This document shows positions 10,799 through 21,297 of a DNA stretch of 38,960 bases, in pieces. Position 1 is the first letter of the stretch, and each line of letters opens with the position of its first letter. Position numbers and translations under genes: made by a program. This DNA is from Rhypophila decipiens (Eukaryota; Ascomycota; Sordariomycetes; Sordariales; Naviculisporaceae), in the NCBI GenBank assembly GCA_033297075.1, contig MU858310.1:1-38960 (forward strand), given 5' to 3'. The notes under the pieces were generated by a model. It saw only the letters and a list, made by a program, of their open reading frames with translations. It had not been told where the DNA came from and searched no databases.

Positions 10799-11053
10799 AT
10801 GGTAGTTTTGGCTACCTCTATGCTTGCTGTGACGGATGATGCCATCGGGGTTCCCGGTTGCGAATGGTCCGGCGGGGCAGAGAAGAAAGATCTAAACAGG
10901 CACATGTGGACGCATCATTCCACCACGGCGAGGGAGCAGAAAGTCAAGAAGGACGAGAAAGTATGCCCCCACTGCGCGTATAAAGGACGGGGCGATAACG
11001 TCGCCCGGCATTTGAAGAATTGCAAGAACTTGAAGAAGGGGAAGTCGAAGTAG
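10799..11053 (+). CDS. small C2H2 zinc-finger protein
   Basis: An 84-residue frame with two finger-like modules. The first is CEWSGGAEKKDLNRHMWTHH, which has one Cys; a partner Cys may lie in a missing upstream exon. The second is CPHCAYKGRGDNVARHLKNC, a C-x2-C...H-x3-C finger. The C-terminus is Lys-rich (KNLKKGKSK). This end arrangement is common in fungal C2H2 proteins, so this may be the last exon of a longer gene. The ATG at 10799 is the first in frame. It is expected to bind nucleic acid in the nucleus. Confidence 0.55.
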   Translation: MVVLATSMLAVTDDAIGVPGCEWSGGAEKKDLNRHMWTHHSTTAREQKVKKDEKVCPHCAYKGRGDNVARHLKNCKNLKKGKSK

Positions 11054-11373
11054 TGGAAGTTCAGATATGATATACACATACGGACTGAGAGAGTTGCTTC
11101 TGTTTCTTTGCTTTGCTCTTTTGTTGTCATTCTGTTTTCCCCCTTCTGCCAGTATTGACTTCTTGCTCCTCTGGAAAAGAGAGCTTTGTTGTTTCGTTGT
11201 CTCAGCCCTTTTCCTTCGCCCTCCAACGATTTTGACATATCGGTTCCGGGGTTTCCTCTGATACTGTCTAGCGTTACGTGCCATTCCTCAATCTAGGAGT
11301 TCTGGAGGCAAAGACTCAGCCAAAAATGGCTGCAGAAACTTGCAAGGATAAATAAGATTTTCCAAAGCCAGAA

Positions 11374-11907
11374 ATGGGTTCCTACTTGATGCAGAACATG
11401 CAGAGGTTGCCGAGGAGGCTGGTAAAGTGTCTTCAGAATATAAACGCCAAGGGGATAAGGATTCGACACGAGCTGAGGCTTGTAATAACGATCAAGAATC
11501 CCGATGGACACATTTCCGAACTACGTGCGACACTCCCGATGACAATATTCATCTCGCCTAACATTACTGTAGACGAAGGAGGTAACCTCGTGCGGCAAAT
11601 GCCCTACGAGGCAGCAGAAGAAGTAGCCACAATCACACCACCAGCCTATGGCGAGCATGTTCCAGACCAGTTCTACGGGCCAGTGACGTTTTTCAGACTG
11701 AACAACCCTCGGAACTCGCCTACCAGACCGAACAGCGATCGATTATTGGCATGTAACAAGCCCGACAACGAGCTACAGAAAGTCCCCAGCTACAAGACAG
11801 CAATGAAGACACCGGTCAAACTACTAAACACCGCACTTCCGGATTACTATCTAGCAACGAGCACGCTTGAGTCAGGGGAGGAATTACCCACCCATGAGCA
11901 CTCCTGA
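11374..11907 (+). pseudogene. CreD/Rod1-like alpha-arrestin, C-terminal part
   Basis: The frame carries the end of the arrestin C domain (GIRIRHELRLVITIKNPDGH, then ISELRATLPMTIFISPN) and the tail with PY-type motifs PPAYGEH and a later VPSYKTA, the pattern of HECT-ubiquitin-ligase adaptors (CreD, Rod1, ArtA) that guide transporter endocytosis. Upstream of about 11400 the similarity ends abruptly and no N-terminal arrestin domain is found, so roughly two thirds of a protein normally over 500 residues is missing. It ends with a stop at 11905-11907. Probably a displaced gene fragment. Confidence 0.7.
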
Positions 11908-12847
11908 TATTGCTCAGCAACTGTGGCAATAATTGGAAATCCAGGCGATGGAATCGCCGAAATGGAACTTGCTTGGCTTCCAAGGAGCAGTGAGTGAGTG
12001 AGAGACAGTCAAATCCACCGGAGTGTTGCTTCGCCATGTACGTTGAACAGGAGTGAAAGGCAGGTTACGATAACGGGCCACGACAACGACATCTGGCAAG
12101 GGAAAAGAGCCTTAAACTATGTCGACAATATCCAGCTGCTCCGCCGGTCTGCAGAGGACGTGAAACGCGACGCAAGGCAATGGGCAGCCATGTCCGGGGA
12201 CAACAACCCACCGTCTGGTATGGTCAGGGCTGAATCGGAAACAAGGCATCGCTTTGGGTTTGATATGCCGCCAGCTGGATCGACTACGTCGTGACGAACG
12301 CGAGACGGCGGCCCAAAATTGGTTCAACCATTGTTGGGAGACGGGTAAAGCGCCTGTCGATGCACGTCGCCACAGAGACCACCCGGATTCCCTGTTTGCA
12401 CTGAACCATCAAAACCCTCCCACTATTCACGGGAACCCGTCCGATCACGACAGACACCTCCGGTAATCTTCCCTTGTCTAGCTCACGCACTAGCGGATTG
12501 AGATGGCAAATCGCGACCCAGTTAATTTCCCGCCTGATGAGGATGGTCGTCTAGTAGCCACTATTATTCTCGTTGAGTTGATGATGAATTCGTTATATCC
12601 GCACGCTTGGTTAGATGGCACATTTCACCTCTGCTGGGGTTTATTTCCAAAAGCAATGGTATATATCCGGTACAAGGTGACTAGCTGTATCCTGACCGCA
12701 ATCAATTGGGCCTGGGAGGGCTACATACTGGTCATTGGCCCGGAGAGAGAAAGGGACAGCAGCGGGTCTTCAAGGTGATGGTCAACATCATCAAGTCATA
12801 AGATCGCTGATCTTGATATCAAGGGATGGAAATATGTTAGCGATACA
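11908..12847. other. no supported gene
   Basis: Several overlapping short frames (for example 11998-12294 and 12503-12778, plus). Their Arg/His/Asp-rich composition suggests decayed coding DNA, but no motif can be assigned. Confidence 0.35.
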
Positions 12848-12941
12848 CCATGATTAGGTTTTTATCCCTCGGATGCCAGTGGGTCTGTGCCGGTGGCATG
12901 GACCACATGCCGATGAGCTAATCGGTAGACCATCCGTCACA
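12848..12941 (+). repeat. LTR-like element L1, 3' fragment
   Basis: Matches the 3' half of the L1 element (full copy interrupted at 29344-29908; inverted copy at 21298-21497). It starts at CATGATTAGGTTTTTATCCC and ends ACCATCCGTCACA at 12941. The 5' half is missing. A LINE fragment follows. Confidence 0.85.
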
Positions 12942-13054
12942 ACCCCCTTCCAAAAACGCAGCAGGAAACGCAGTGGCTGTGTTCTTTTCATATCTTCCTG
13001 TACTTTCCAATAGCAGAGTTATACCACAGCTTTCCCACCTCTCCGATATTGCGG

Positions 13055-13261
13055 GCCACTCCACGCTTGTCTCCTGTAACAGCAGCCAAGGGTCTTGCGA
13101 CGGCCTTAGCTTTAAGGAGACTGAAAATACTCTCGCCACGGACAGCGAGGCAGTTGTTCACGGCAACAGTCGCTCCTGTCATAGATTACGCTGCAAGCGT
13201 GCGGGGAACCCCTGAATTGCTTCAATTCTCAATCTTCTGCCAACGTTTTTCGTCCGGTTAA
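13055..13261 (+). mobile_element. LINE (Tad1-like) reverse transcriptase fragment
   Basis: The frame reads LATALALRRLKILSPRTARQ then LFTATVAPVIDYAASV, the conserved region after the RT palm (thumb) of fungal non-LTR retrotransposons. Only about 65 residues remain; no YADD box, endonuclease or RNase H is present. It stops at 13259-13261. Confidence 0.65.
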
Positions 13262-13560
13262 CAGGTGGCCCGGGCCAACGTCGCACTACTTGTCGCACGC
13301 TTGCGAGATATATTTTTCATCGATGATGAGGAATTAGAGGGCTTGGAAGAGGAAAACTCTGACCTGGAAATGGATGGCGAGGAGGAGGAGGACGAAGAGG
13401 ACGAGGTATCTTTTTGTCTATAGGCTATTAAAATCCAGTTCGTGCGCCTGCGTAAGTGTGCCAAGCTAGACAGGCTAAGCGACAAATTACACTCACAGCT
13501 GAATCTGGATACTTGAAGGGGGAAGGTTATTTTCGGCCCGGTCATACTAGGTGCGATTTG

Positions 13561-13714
13561 ACTTTGGCACTAACTGATCGCAGTTTAATTCAACTCAATG
13601 GCCCTCAAATCAAGATTACTGTTGCCTTAGATCCTTCAAGCTTGAATAGCACCTGCAATAAATCTATTAAATTATTACCTGCGCTATCTCAGTCGCTTGA
13701 GAACAAGTTCAAAG
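13561..13714 (+). repeat. dispersed repeat R1, copy B
   Basis: Partner of 1722-1880. In this copy the sequence is open in one frame (residues SLIQLNGPQIKITVALDPSS), whereas copy A has stops, so this may be the less decayed version of an unidentified coding segment. Confidence 0.75.
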
Positions 13715-13889
13715 TCCCAGATAGTTTCTATATAATATCCACTATCTCGGGGAGTAACACCCTGGTCAAAAATGTTGATAGCTCTGGAGCTCGCTGTCAA
13801 TGTCTGGTCCATGGGTATGTGAATCGAGCTGGTTCTCTCGACTACCAGTGAAGCCCAAGATTCGTGGTTCTTTGGCCCATTTAGCTTTC

Positions 13890-14655
13890 TCAGCCCCCTT
13901 TGGTGGAAAGAAAAGTACGTTTGAAGGCAGAGAGCCAGCTTCGGAAGCGCTTGTTGCCGAGTAGAAGGTCGATGCACTGATCATCTTTATATGCAGTTTC
14001 CAGGTCGTGGCCTACAAGCTTTGCAAGAGATAGGATAGATATGCCACGAAGGGACTTCTTCACCTGTGCGGAGCGAGGTCGTTCCTTCGGATCAAGTGAA
14101 AGCATCTTTTGAATCACGCCAACCATCCGCACGCGATATGGCTCTCCGTTTGCCTGTAACTCGCTCAACCAGGTCGTAACCTCAGGACTCGGCGTTGTAG
14201 GTCCTCGATGGAAGCGATTCCACCAGGTACCAGGAACCCACTCGAACTGTCTCTTATCGCAAAATTTCTTGACTCCACCCGAACCCTTCACCATGTAGGT
14301 CAACACTTCTGCGATGATACATCCGAAGGACCATATATCGCTCGCGCGGCGGGCTTGAACGTGACCGTCGCGGAAAGTTTGAAACTCGGGGGCAACATAG
14401 AAGTCATCGACCCCAATAAAGGCGGTCGAAGAGCTATCCTCGGTAAGTTGGAAACTCGAGAGTCCCAAGTCAGCGAGTAAGATGGTCTTCCCATGGATCA
14501 AAGACGTTTCGAGGCGCAAGGTCGTGATGGCACCCAGAGAGGCTGACGTCAAGCGCTTCTGACTTGAAGTTATGCATTGCGTCCACTGCATCGGCCAGTC
14601 CTGCAAGAGCGAGTGGAAAGTGCAACAGCATGAATAATCTGGCGTTGACGTTTGG
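13890..14655 (-). pseudogene. protein kinase C-lobe, frameshifted and lacking the N-lobe
   Basis: The minus strand encodes the lower lobe of a fungal Ser/Thr kinase. The catalytic loop HHDLAPRN (HRD-type, codons around 14529-14521) lies in one frame; after one base of shift near 14491-14505 the reading continues as ILLADLGLSSF (DFG-like DLG), YVAPEF (APE), ARRASDIWSFGCIIAEVLTY (subdomain IX) and LSLDPKERP (subdomain XI). No glycine-rich loop or VAIK lysine is found upstream, so the ATP-binding lobe is missing. It therefore cannot be a working kinase. The C-terminal extension ends LLGNKRFRSWLSAFKRTF. Confidence 0.75.
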
Positions 14656-14749
14656 AAGGGGGAAGTGTGACGGATGATGCCGTCGAGATGCAAAGTGGAT
14701 CCTACCTCGGTTATAAAGTTTATAAAGTGCCACGACCACACAGCACATT

Positions 14750-15157
14750 CTTCCTTTCTTTCTCTTCTCTCTTTAGTCCAGAATCTTCGTCCATAGTGCC
14801 TAAAGAGATGAGTTCTGCCGTATCCCAGCCAGACCGTGACAGTGCCAGTGCTCCCCTTGTACTGACATGTTTCTTCAAGTGTTGGTACCGGTTTTTCACC
14901 CGTAAGGACGCGGTTTTCCGGTACAGTAAATAGTTTGAAGGTCCGACGCGCCTAAGGGCACAGCGGTGTATGAATAATATATTATGTACGGCTTTATGTC
15001 TTTGTGTGGGAACAAACGCAACACCACAACCCCCACCACACTCTACCTATCACAACGACCTGCGCTACACCACATAGCATAGGGACCAACAGTGGGATGT
15101 TGGTTGTTTTCCTTGCTTTGGCTATGCAGCGTGGGTGAGCCACTGCAGTCATGATGA
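14750..15157. other. no supported gene
   Basis: Short frames only. The stretch 15000-15075 is C/A-rich with repeated CCACA/CAACA words. Confidence 0.4.
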
Positions 15158-15221
15158 CATCGGTGCTGCACTGCTGGTCAACAGCAGTGTGCAGCACCGA
15201 TGGCCTACTATATGTAGGCCA
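15158..15221. repeat. two adjacent strong palindromes
   Basis: First hairpin: arm CATCGGTGCTGCACTGCTG (15158-15176), loop GTCAA, and a complementary arm 15182-15202 with a 2-nt bulge. Second hairpin, overlapping by a base or two: TGGCCTAC-TATAT-GTAGGCCA (15201-15221). Could be a MITE end, a cruciform-forming site or the head of a decayed LTR. Confidence 0.8.
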
Positions 15222-15367
15222 GTAGATAGCAGGTCCATAGACACACTAGATTGAAGAATACACATGCACTACTAACGATCAGATTCACCAGAGCCCAGGA
15301 GGACTCTGTTGATATTGATCACCAGTGCAACCAACACTTTGTCACGACTCGTAATAATCTAATTTTC

Positions 15368-15799
15368 CTAGACAGAGTTGTCTATCAACAAGGCATGGCT
15401 GAGGACCAGCAATCCAGTGGTACCAATAATTGAAATCAGATACCTAAGCATCACCAGAAGTGCCGTCACGTATAAGAGTGTATAGAGTTGCGAAGTGGTC
15501 AATTTCCGCTCACCAAATGTGATACAGCCCCCATTTAATTTCCTGATAAGTAGATCTCCGGTAGCAATAAAGACCATATCAAGTAAAAGATCCCAGTTGG
15601 TAAGCAGAGAGTATAAAGTAATGATGGCCGCCGCAGCCACATAGTTGTCGAAGAAGCGGGAGAAATTCAGCTTTACCCGCGAGCTTATCTCTACAAGACT
15701 TGCCGGTATTGAGACGCCCCTAGCGCCAAACAGCCCAGAGATCAGACGTAGAGTTGTTTTATAGACTAGGAGTTCCTCGTTAATTTGAGTTGGAAACAT
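15368..15799 (-). CDS. PRA1-family (prenylated Rab acceptor) membrane protein
   Basis: ATG at 15799 opens a 143-residue frame. After a polar N-terminus (SIPASLVEISSRVKLNFSRF) there are two long hydrophobic hairpins: about residues 57-75 (YVAAAAIITLYSLLTNWDLL) and about 105-135 (YTLLYVTALLVMLRYLISII, then TTGLLVLSHALL). The order matches PRA1/Yip3 proteins of the ER-Golgi, which help membrane delivery of prenylated Rab GTPases. The frame ends IDNSV with TAG where family members usually continue with a short acidic tail, so a nonsense change is possible. No intron is needed. It lies alone among decayed elements. Confidence 0.55.
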   Translation of the reverse strand: MFPTQINEELLVYKTTLRLISGLFGARGVSIPASLVEISSRVKLNFSRFFDNYVAAAAIITLYSLLTNWDLLLDMVFIATGDLLIRKLNGGCITFGERKLTTSQLYTLLYVTALLVMLRYLISIIGTTGLLVLSHALLIDNSV

Positions 15800-16111
15800 T
15801 TTAGGTGAATTAATGATGTTGAATTCGCCAATGCGTAGGTAGCTGCACACTGGCATATATATATATATGCCACAGTTTTGGCAGTAATAATGGCTCCTCT
15901 ATTATTTGCGTTGCTCCAAGAGCTGCTTATAGAAGTCCGCCGAGTCAAATTTCATACCGCAACCCGATTTAGGGCAGGCTAAAAGTGGCAAAAACAGCTT
16001 TTGTGGAATTTTCGAAAATGCTGCGTGAGGTCATTCTTGCGTGAAATGAATGTATCGATCTCGAGCTCTTTGCAGAACGGACATCTCATTGCCGTTGAAC
16101 TACCGTCCAAG

Positions 16112-16372
16112 GCCTCTATCCGATACAGCTCTGCGGCTTACCGCTGGGTCTTCGACAACCCCGACTTCAACCGATGGCGCCAACTAGCGGAGAGCCGCCT
16201 ACTCTGGATCAAAGGTGACCCCGGCAAAGGCAAGACCATGTTACTATGCGGCATCATCAACGAGCTAGAGCGGCCTATTACTGTAAACGGTGGTAATTTG
16301 GCGTACTTCTTCTGTCAAGCCGCTGACTCGCGCATCAACAATGCAACCTCCGTACTGCGGGGATTAATCTAA
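16112..16372 (+). pseudogene. NACHT-type STAND NTPase fragment
   Basis: Reads AYRWVFDNPDFNRWRQ, then LLWIKGDPGKGKTMLLCGII (Walker A GDPGKGKT), then YFFCQAADSRINNATSVLRG. This is the start of the NACHT domain of fungal NLR/STAND proteins of the HET-E type. It stops exactly where the Copia sequence begins (TAA 16370-16372), so Walker B and everything downstream are missing. The N-terminal effector region upstream of about 16112 is not recognisable. Dead, but a marker of a third NLR family in the window. Confidence 0.75.
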
Positions 16373-18379
16373 CCAAGAAATCTAGTCAGCAACAACGATC
16401 ACCACCAAAAACAACAGAATACCGAAACCCCTGGGACGACATACCAAGCAGCGATCCACAGCTTGCGCCGGACGAATCAGATCAAGAGAAAGAAGACTCA
16501 GATGACGAGGACCTTGTAGACGAAGACGACATGGCCGAACTGGGAAGAAGAGGCGCCACTTCCACCCTCTTACGGTGGTGAACGCTTCCTTCAACGAGAC
16601 AGAAGAAGAACCCCGTCACCACAGAGCTCACCGATGGTACAATCGCCTGAGTCTACGCGACAACAAACAACGAATCAGTCACCGCAATTGCTACCACTAG
16701 CACCACGATCATCTTCGGCGCCACCGACGCCTGCAGCACCAACGCCTGCAGCACCGACCCCGCAACCACCGTCACCAACGGCGGAACCGCCGCGACTACG
16801 CCCGAGAAGAGCAAAATCAACTACAGAAGGCTACTACAAGAAGCTCCACGAGGGAACGATCCCAAGGCCAGACCATCTGCTGGTCAACCACTTGGTGGAC
16901 GAGGAAGAAGAAGAGGAGATGTCATATGCGCTGACGTCATTCCAAGTTGATCACATCCTAGCTACGGTAGGCACCACAGTCCCCAAAAGCTTCAACCAAG
17001 CCAAGAAACGCGACAACTACAACACTTACTGGCTCCCTGCGATGAAAGGACAATACGATAGCCTGGTCGACCGCGAAACGTTCGAGCTAGTCGACAAGCT
17101 GGAAGGCATGAAGATCCTCCCCGGCTACAAATGGCGCCAATTCGACTTCAAAACAGCGTTCCTCAACGCCTGGATCCCACCAGGGCACGATTACTATATG
17201 GTGCAACCATATGGCTTGAAAACGGTCCGAGGAAAAGTCCTCAGATTACGCAAGGCACTCTACGGTTTGCGACGAAGTCCATTATACTGGTTCATGAGTA
17301 TTCTACCAGTCATGGAAGAACTGGGCTTTATCCCCTTTGGCACCGATACGTGCCTCTTCAAGCACAAAACTAACGGCACTGTTGTTATCCTTTACGTTGA
17401 CGACTTCATAGCCGCTTCCAGTGACGACAAATACATCGATGAACTACGTGACGGGCTAGCCAAACACTACGAACTCAAAGAGATTGGGGAGCCGAGACGA
17501 TTCCTCGGATTCGACATTGTCCGAGACCTCGAAAAGAAGACTATTTTCATCTCCCAAGAAGCTTTTGTCGACAAGATCCTTGAAAAGTATGAACTTGCTG
17601 ATAACAATCCAGTTAAAACCCCGTGGAGGAGAGGACTTGAGCTCCCCAAAGATTGGGAGCCAAGAATGGATGAACAGAAGAGCTACATCAAGAAAACCGG
17701 CTCCTGCAATTACTTGTCTTGCGGCACAAGACCGGACATCACATACACGGTTTCGAGACTCTCAGAGGCCAACAGCAAGCCCTCGAACGAACATCTAGAG
17801 CTCCTTCAGCACTTGTTCAGGTATCTGAAGGCAACAAAGTCGTTGGGACTCATCTACGGGGGTGACAGAACACCAGGAAACATGGGGCTGGTCGCGTACG
17901 CAGATGCCTCTTATGCCAACGATCTGCTGACACGGTATTCGATTGGCGGTCACATCGTGTTCCTGGCTGGCGGCCCTGTATTTTGGAAGTCAAAGAAGCA
18001 GACTTTCACGGCAGTAAGCACCACGGAAGCGGAGTTCACTAACTTGACGCCAGCTGCGCAATCCCTGATATGGATAAATCAGCTCATGAAGGAATACGGA
18101 ATGGAGCAACCAAAGCCGCTTCTATTGTACACTGACAGTGACAACGCCAGACTGAACGTACTGAACCCACTGAATGGAGCGAGGACTCGAAACATTGATG
18201 TGCGGTACAAATACATCATTGACCAAGTCAGAAAAGGGATCATCAACCTACAGCATCTTGGTGGCGATCAGATGACGGCCGATGGATTGACCAAACCGCT
18301 GGAGATCCAGAAACATCAACGATTTGTTAAGCAACTGGGCATGGTTGCCAAAAGGATCGACTGGCTCAAGAACGGATGA
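16373..18379 (+). mobile_element. Ty1/Copia retrotransposon pol (RT and RNase H), truncated
   Basis: A frame from 16373 shifts once near 16535 (extra C in GAACTGGG) and then stays open to 18379 (581 residues from 16634). Features in order: an acidic and Pro-rich linker with a TPAAP repeat; the RT core with QFDFKTAFLNAWIPPG, ALYGLRRSPLYW and the catalytic ILYVDDFI; the connection KTPWRRGLELP; RNase H with YADASYAN, FWKSKKQTFTAVSTTEAEF and LGGDQMTADGLTKPLE. The RT N-terminal part between YKW and RQFDF is deleted in frame (roughly 45-55 residues expected there). No integrase or LTR is found, so it is non-autonomous. Confidence 0.9.
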
Positions 18380-19173
18380 AGGAAAACACAAAACACCAGA
18401 AAATTATCACCAACATAGATTTCTTAACGGTCTTGGGAGGCATTTACTTTTTGTATTTAGACACCAAAGAGGACTCGTCAAGCCATCAGCTGAACGGTCA
18501 TCGCCTCTTTGAGATGACTAAGGTAGCCAGAGCTAATATAGTCCTTGAATTCTTGCCACTAAATTTGAAGAGTTTGGCGAGGCATATCTGGGGATATTCT
18601 ATATATATACCGTATAGCACGAACGCGAGGATATTGCGAGGTATACCTTGCGGCGTTGCGGCAGCCTTGCGCCACCAAGTCGCTGAGGTCGGCATCGCGG
18701 CCCGATGGCGGCCAAACATCCGCAGAACTGGCAGTGACCAAGAAATTTTGAGCGCTTCTCTTGGCTCTGCTGGGGGAGTAATAAATTGTGCTCCACGAAC
18801 ACCAAGTTTTCTTCCCAAAAAACGAGAAACTTAGAGGAGTATTCGGTTCCTAGAGCCGGGCCCTCACTTTGCATCCAGAAACGGCTCTTGGAGCCGGGGT
18901 TTAAACTGGTATCGATGCGTTGATCCGGTTCGAGGCGGTTAAAAGTTTTGCAAAAGTTGACCAGATACCCCTCACCCACCACGTCCCTAGAAACAATGGA
19001 CAGCAAATTTCTTCGACACACCATGATTGAGACATTGTCAACCTTAACGAGATTGGCGTACGCCCCTTAAATTGATAACAAGGCACTAATATAGCTATAT
19101 TTTAAGATATATCATAACCAACTCCACGAGGGCCAAAAGCTAAACAGCCAAAGCCGCTACACAGCCGGGAGGC
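18380..19173. other. no supported gene
   Basis: 3' flank of the Copia pol without a recognisable LTR. It contains a TATATATA run near 18600 and two related GGCTC/GAGCCGG words at 18850-18900. Minus-strand frames (for example 19024-18599) are unrecognised. Confidence 0.4.
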
Positions 19174-19860
19174 CTACACGTCGTCATTATGGGCGCTACG
19201 CAGCAGCCATAGCTCCATTCTTGACGGAACCGACTTGCCCTTGAAAATAACAAGCGGAGGAAGGCACTCGCCGATGGTATTGATACACTCGATAAAAGTC
19301 GTCCAAATGCGCGATCCAGGGCTCCGCTTGATCACCCCCTTATATTCGGCGCAACCGACGACCAATCCATTCCTACCCTGACCCTCCATAAGCCCCATCT
19401 CATCTTTTTTGTACTTGTACTTCGGCTTGATGGCTTTGATCTCCGGAATCTCGAATCGGTGGTAGAAACCTGCGATAGCTTCCTTTGTGGCACTATTAAT
19501 CCTCGAAGAGTCAACCCGTTTGGCCCTCTGGGTGGCCACACAGTCGTTTCTGTTCAGAAAACCCTTCACCCAGCGTTTTCCAACTCTTCATGTGTTGCCA
19601 AGGATGTCGCTCAGCTTCTGGGCCAAATGCCGGATTTGTTGATGGGTAACAGGGAAGCCCAGAGCCGCCTGAACTCGGATCCAACTGGCCAGGGCTTCTT
19701 CCTGGGCTGGGGAGATTCTCTGGTAAGGAGCAAATGTCTCCTTACGGCTCTGTTGATTCTTGCAACGCATGCGGAGGGTAGTAGGAGGAATTCCATATAT
19801 GTCGGCGGCCTTCCGGTAACTGAGGCCATCCTTGACGAGCTGGATAGCGTTTTGAAGGTC
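19174..19860 (-). mobile_element. pogo/Fot1-like transposase fragment
   Basis: The minus frame from 19860 reads an HTH (DLQNAIQLVKDGLSYRKAAD, GIPPTTLRMR), then a CENP-B-type second HTH with ISPAQEEALASWI and GFPVTHQQIRHLA, interrupted by an in-frame TGA at 19590-19588. It resumes with RVGKRWVKGFLNRN and the DDE_1 start: KKDEMGLMEGQGRNGLVVG, PGSRIWTTFIECINTIGE and LPPLVIFKGKSV. The first catalytic Asp survives; the sequence then derails and stops at 19174, so the other acidic residues are missing. The frame is blocked by a TAG just upstream of 19860. Inactive. Confidence 0.87.
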
Positions 19861-20120
19861 CTAGAATGGCTGGAAGAGTGGATGTGTGGAGCACTCAGCA
19901 CTGGGAAGGCTTGGCACTAGGAAATTCGCGAACAACATTCAGTTATTCGTGAACTCATACGGCATATCGCCATTGGTTTGGCCCGTAGTTTAATGAAGGA
20001 CACCAAACATCAAGCCTTCTTGTGCGGCTGGGGTCTGCATTCCTATCCCAACTTTCATCTCTCATTGTTACTCAAGTTCTCTACGTTCTCTGGAATCCTA
20101 TCGAGGCCCGATCCCCTAAC

Positions 20121-20420
20121 TCACTCATCATCGTTGTTGGCACTTAGTCCAATGTCGACCGTCGGCTTGGCTCGATTGAATTCGTCGAGAAGCGCTTGTT
20201 TATGTTTGGGCGTCATTCGCATTCTATGTCGATCCTCGAACAGCGGGATGCAGAGTCGCAGGATCTTGTCTTCCCATTGCTCTGAGCCGCCGCCGGCACC
20301 GAATGACGATCCGATCCGGTAGAAACACTGATCGCCATCGTCGCCAGAAGATAGGTCTGCCTCCCTGGGCGAATTTGCTTGAATCCCTGATAGTGGTGCA
20401 ACATGGCAGTGATGAAAGGC
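20121..20420 (-). pseudogene. unidentified protein, C-terminal exon
   Basis: An open minus frame ending TGA 20123-20121 with coding-like residues: HVAPLSGIQANSPREADL, SSGDDGDQCFYRIGSSFG, QWEDKILRLCIPLFEDRHRM and LLDEFNRAKPTVDIGLSANN. It appears to be a genuine C-terminus, but no family is recognised and the 5' extent is unclear. Confidence 0.35.
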
Positions 20421-20664
20421 ACCCTTGGCCTGATGACGATCTCTGTATCCTGTTTTCTAGTTGCTCCTACGCTACACGTACATTTCTCCATGAGATACCC
20501 GAGCCTGTGTTCGAGCATGACATATCAGTGTACCTACAGACTGAGCTCGCTAGAATCCGAGACGAATATAATACAATACTTCTGTTTCGGAAGAGCCCCA
20601 GTTAGCGACAGTGTGTGAATTGATATGTTACAGTAGCAGGCAGTGAACTGTATTCTCTGGTCCT

Positions 20665-20745
20665 TCATGTTCTCACCGCCTGCCTTATTGCCCGTCACCG
20701 CCTGCCTGACTTATCATTACTCCCCGCTCCCAACCTCATTCACTG
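20665..20745 (-). repeat. dispersed repeat R4, inverted copy
   Basis: The reverse complement matches 27525-27605 at about 80 percent, mostly transitions. Both carry two GGCAGGCGGTGA-like words separated by about 20 bp. Confidence 0.65.
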
Positions 20746-20748
20746 TTG

Positions 20749-20910
20749 TAGTGACGACTTCCCTAATACTGATTCCTCGTAAGTCAGTAGAGGGCGTTTT
20801 GGAGTTATGGCCTTTGACAAGTCATCTTTGGAACAAGAGAGATCCATCGGTTCGCGGTCTGGACGTTTTTGATGTCTGCTAAAATGGGATGCCAGAAGAA
20901 TGTGGTAATA
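20749..20910 (+). repeat. dispersed repeat R2, long copy
   Basis: Partner of 2146-2243 with an extra internal segment of about 65 bp (about 20790-20855). It directly abuts repeat R4. Confidence 0.75.
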
Positions 20911-21297
20911 TCGTTTCGAGGGAAATTTTCCTCCGATTTTGACCGCCTCCAAGGCGTCTTTTTAACAATACTAAACTCACCCGCACCCGGCTACATACCC
21001 ATGTTGTTTCTTGCCACACCACCTTAGCATTAACGCCGAGAGTTTTAATTTTCTGAAAATAAAATCGCGATTCTTCTCAAAACCGCCACCATTTCCTTCC
21101 TCTTATCGTCACCCATTTCCGCCGTTCTATCGCTACTGGGGTGGGCTCCTTATTCTTTCTCCAGCCGTCTGAACGACCTAAGTCTCTGTAGGCGGGCATT
21201 GTCCGGCTTATAAGAGTCTATAAATACGACAGCCGACCACAGGAGGAGCAACCCTTTTAGACCTACCTACTCCGCTCTCCTATATACCCAAGATCTA
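20911..21297. other. no supported gene
   Basis: Pyrimidine-rich spacer between the repeat cluster and the L1 copy. No feature is recognised. Confidence 0.4.

Noticed and set aside
13270..13423. Plus frame with an acidic tail (DDEELEGLEEENSDLEMDGE)
   Set aside because: It could be a protein C-terminus, but it is short, low in complexity and without a start or family.
10829..14682. TGTGACGGATGATGCC shared at about 10829 and 14667, resembling the L1 end
   Set aside because: Only 16 bp match, and L1 continues GGTC rather than GATGCC; too short to call an element.
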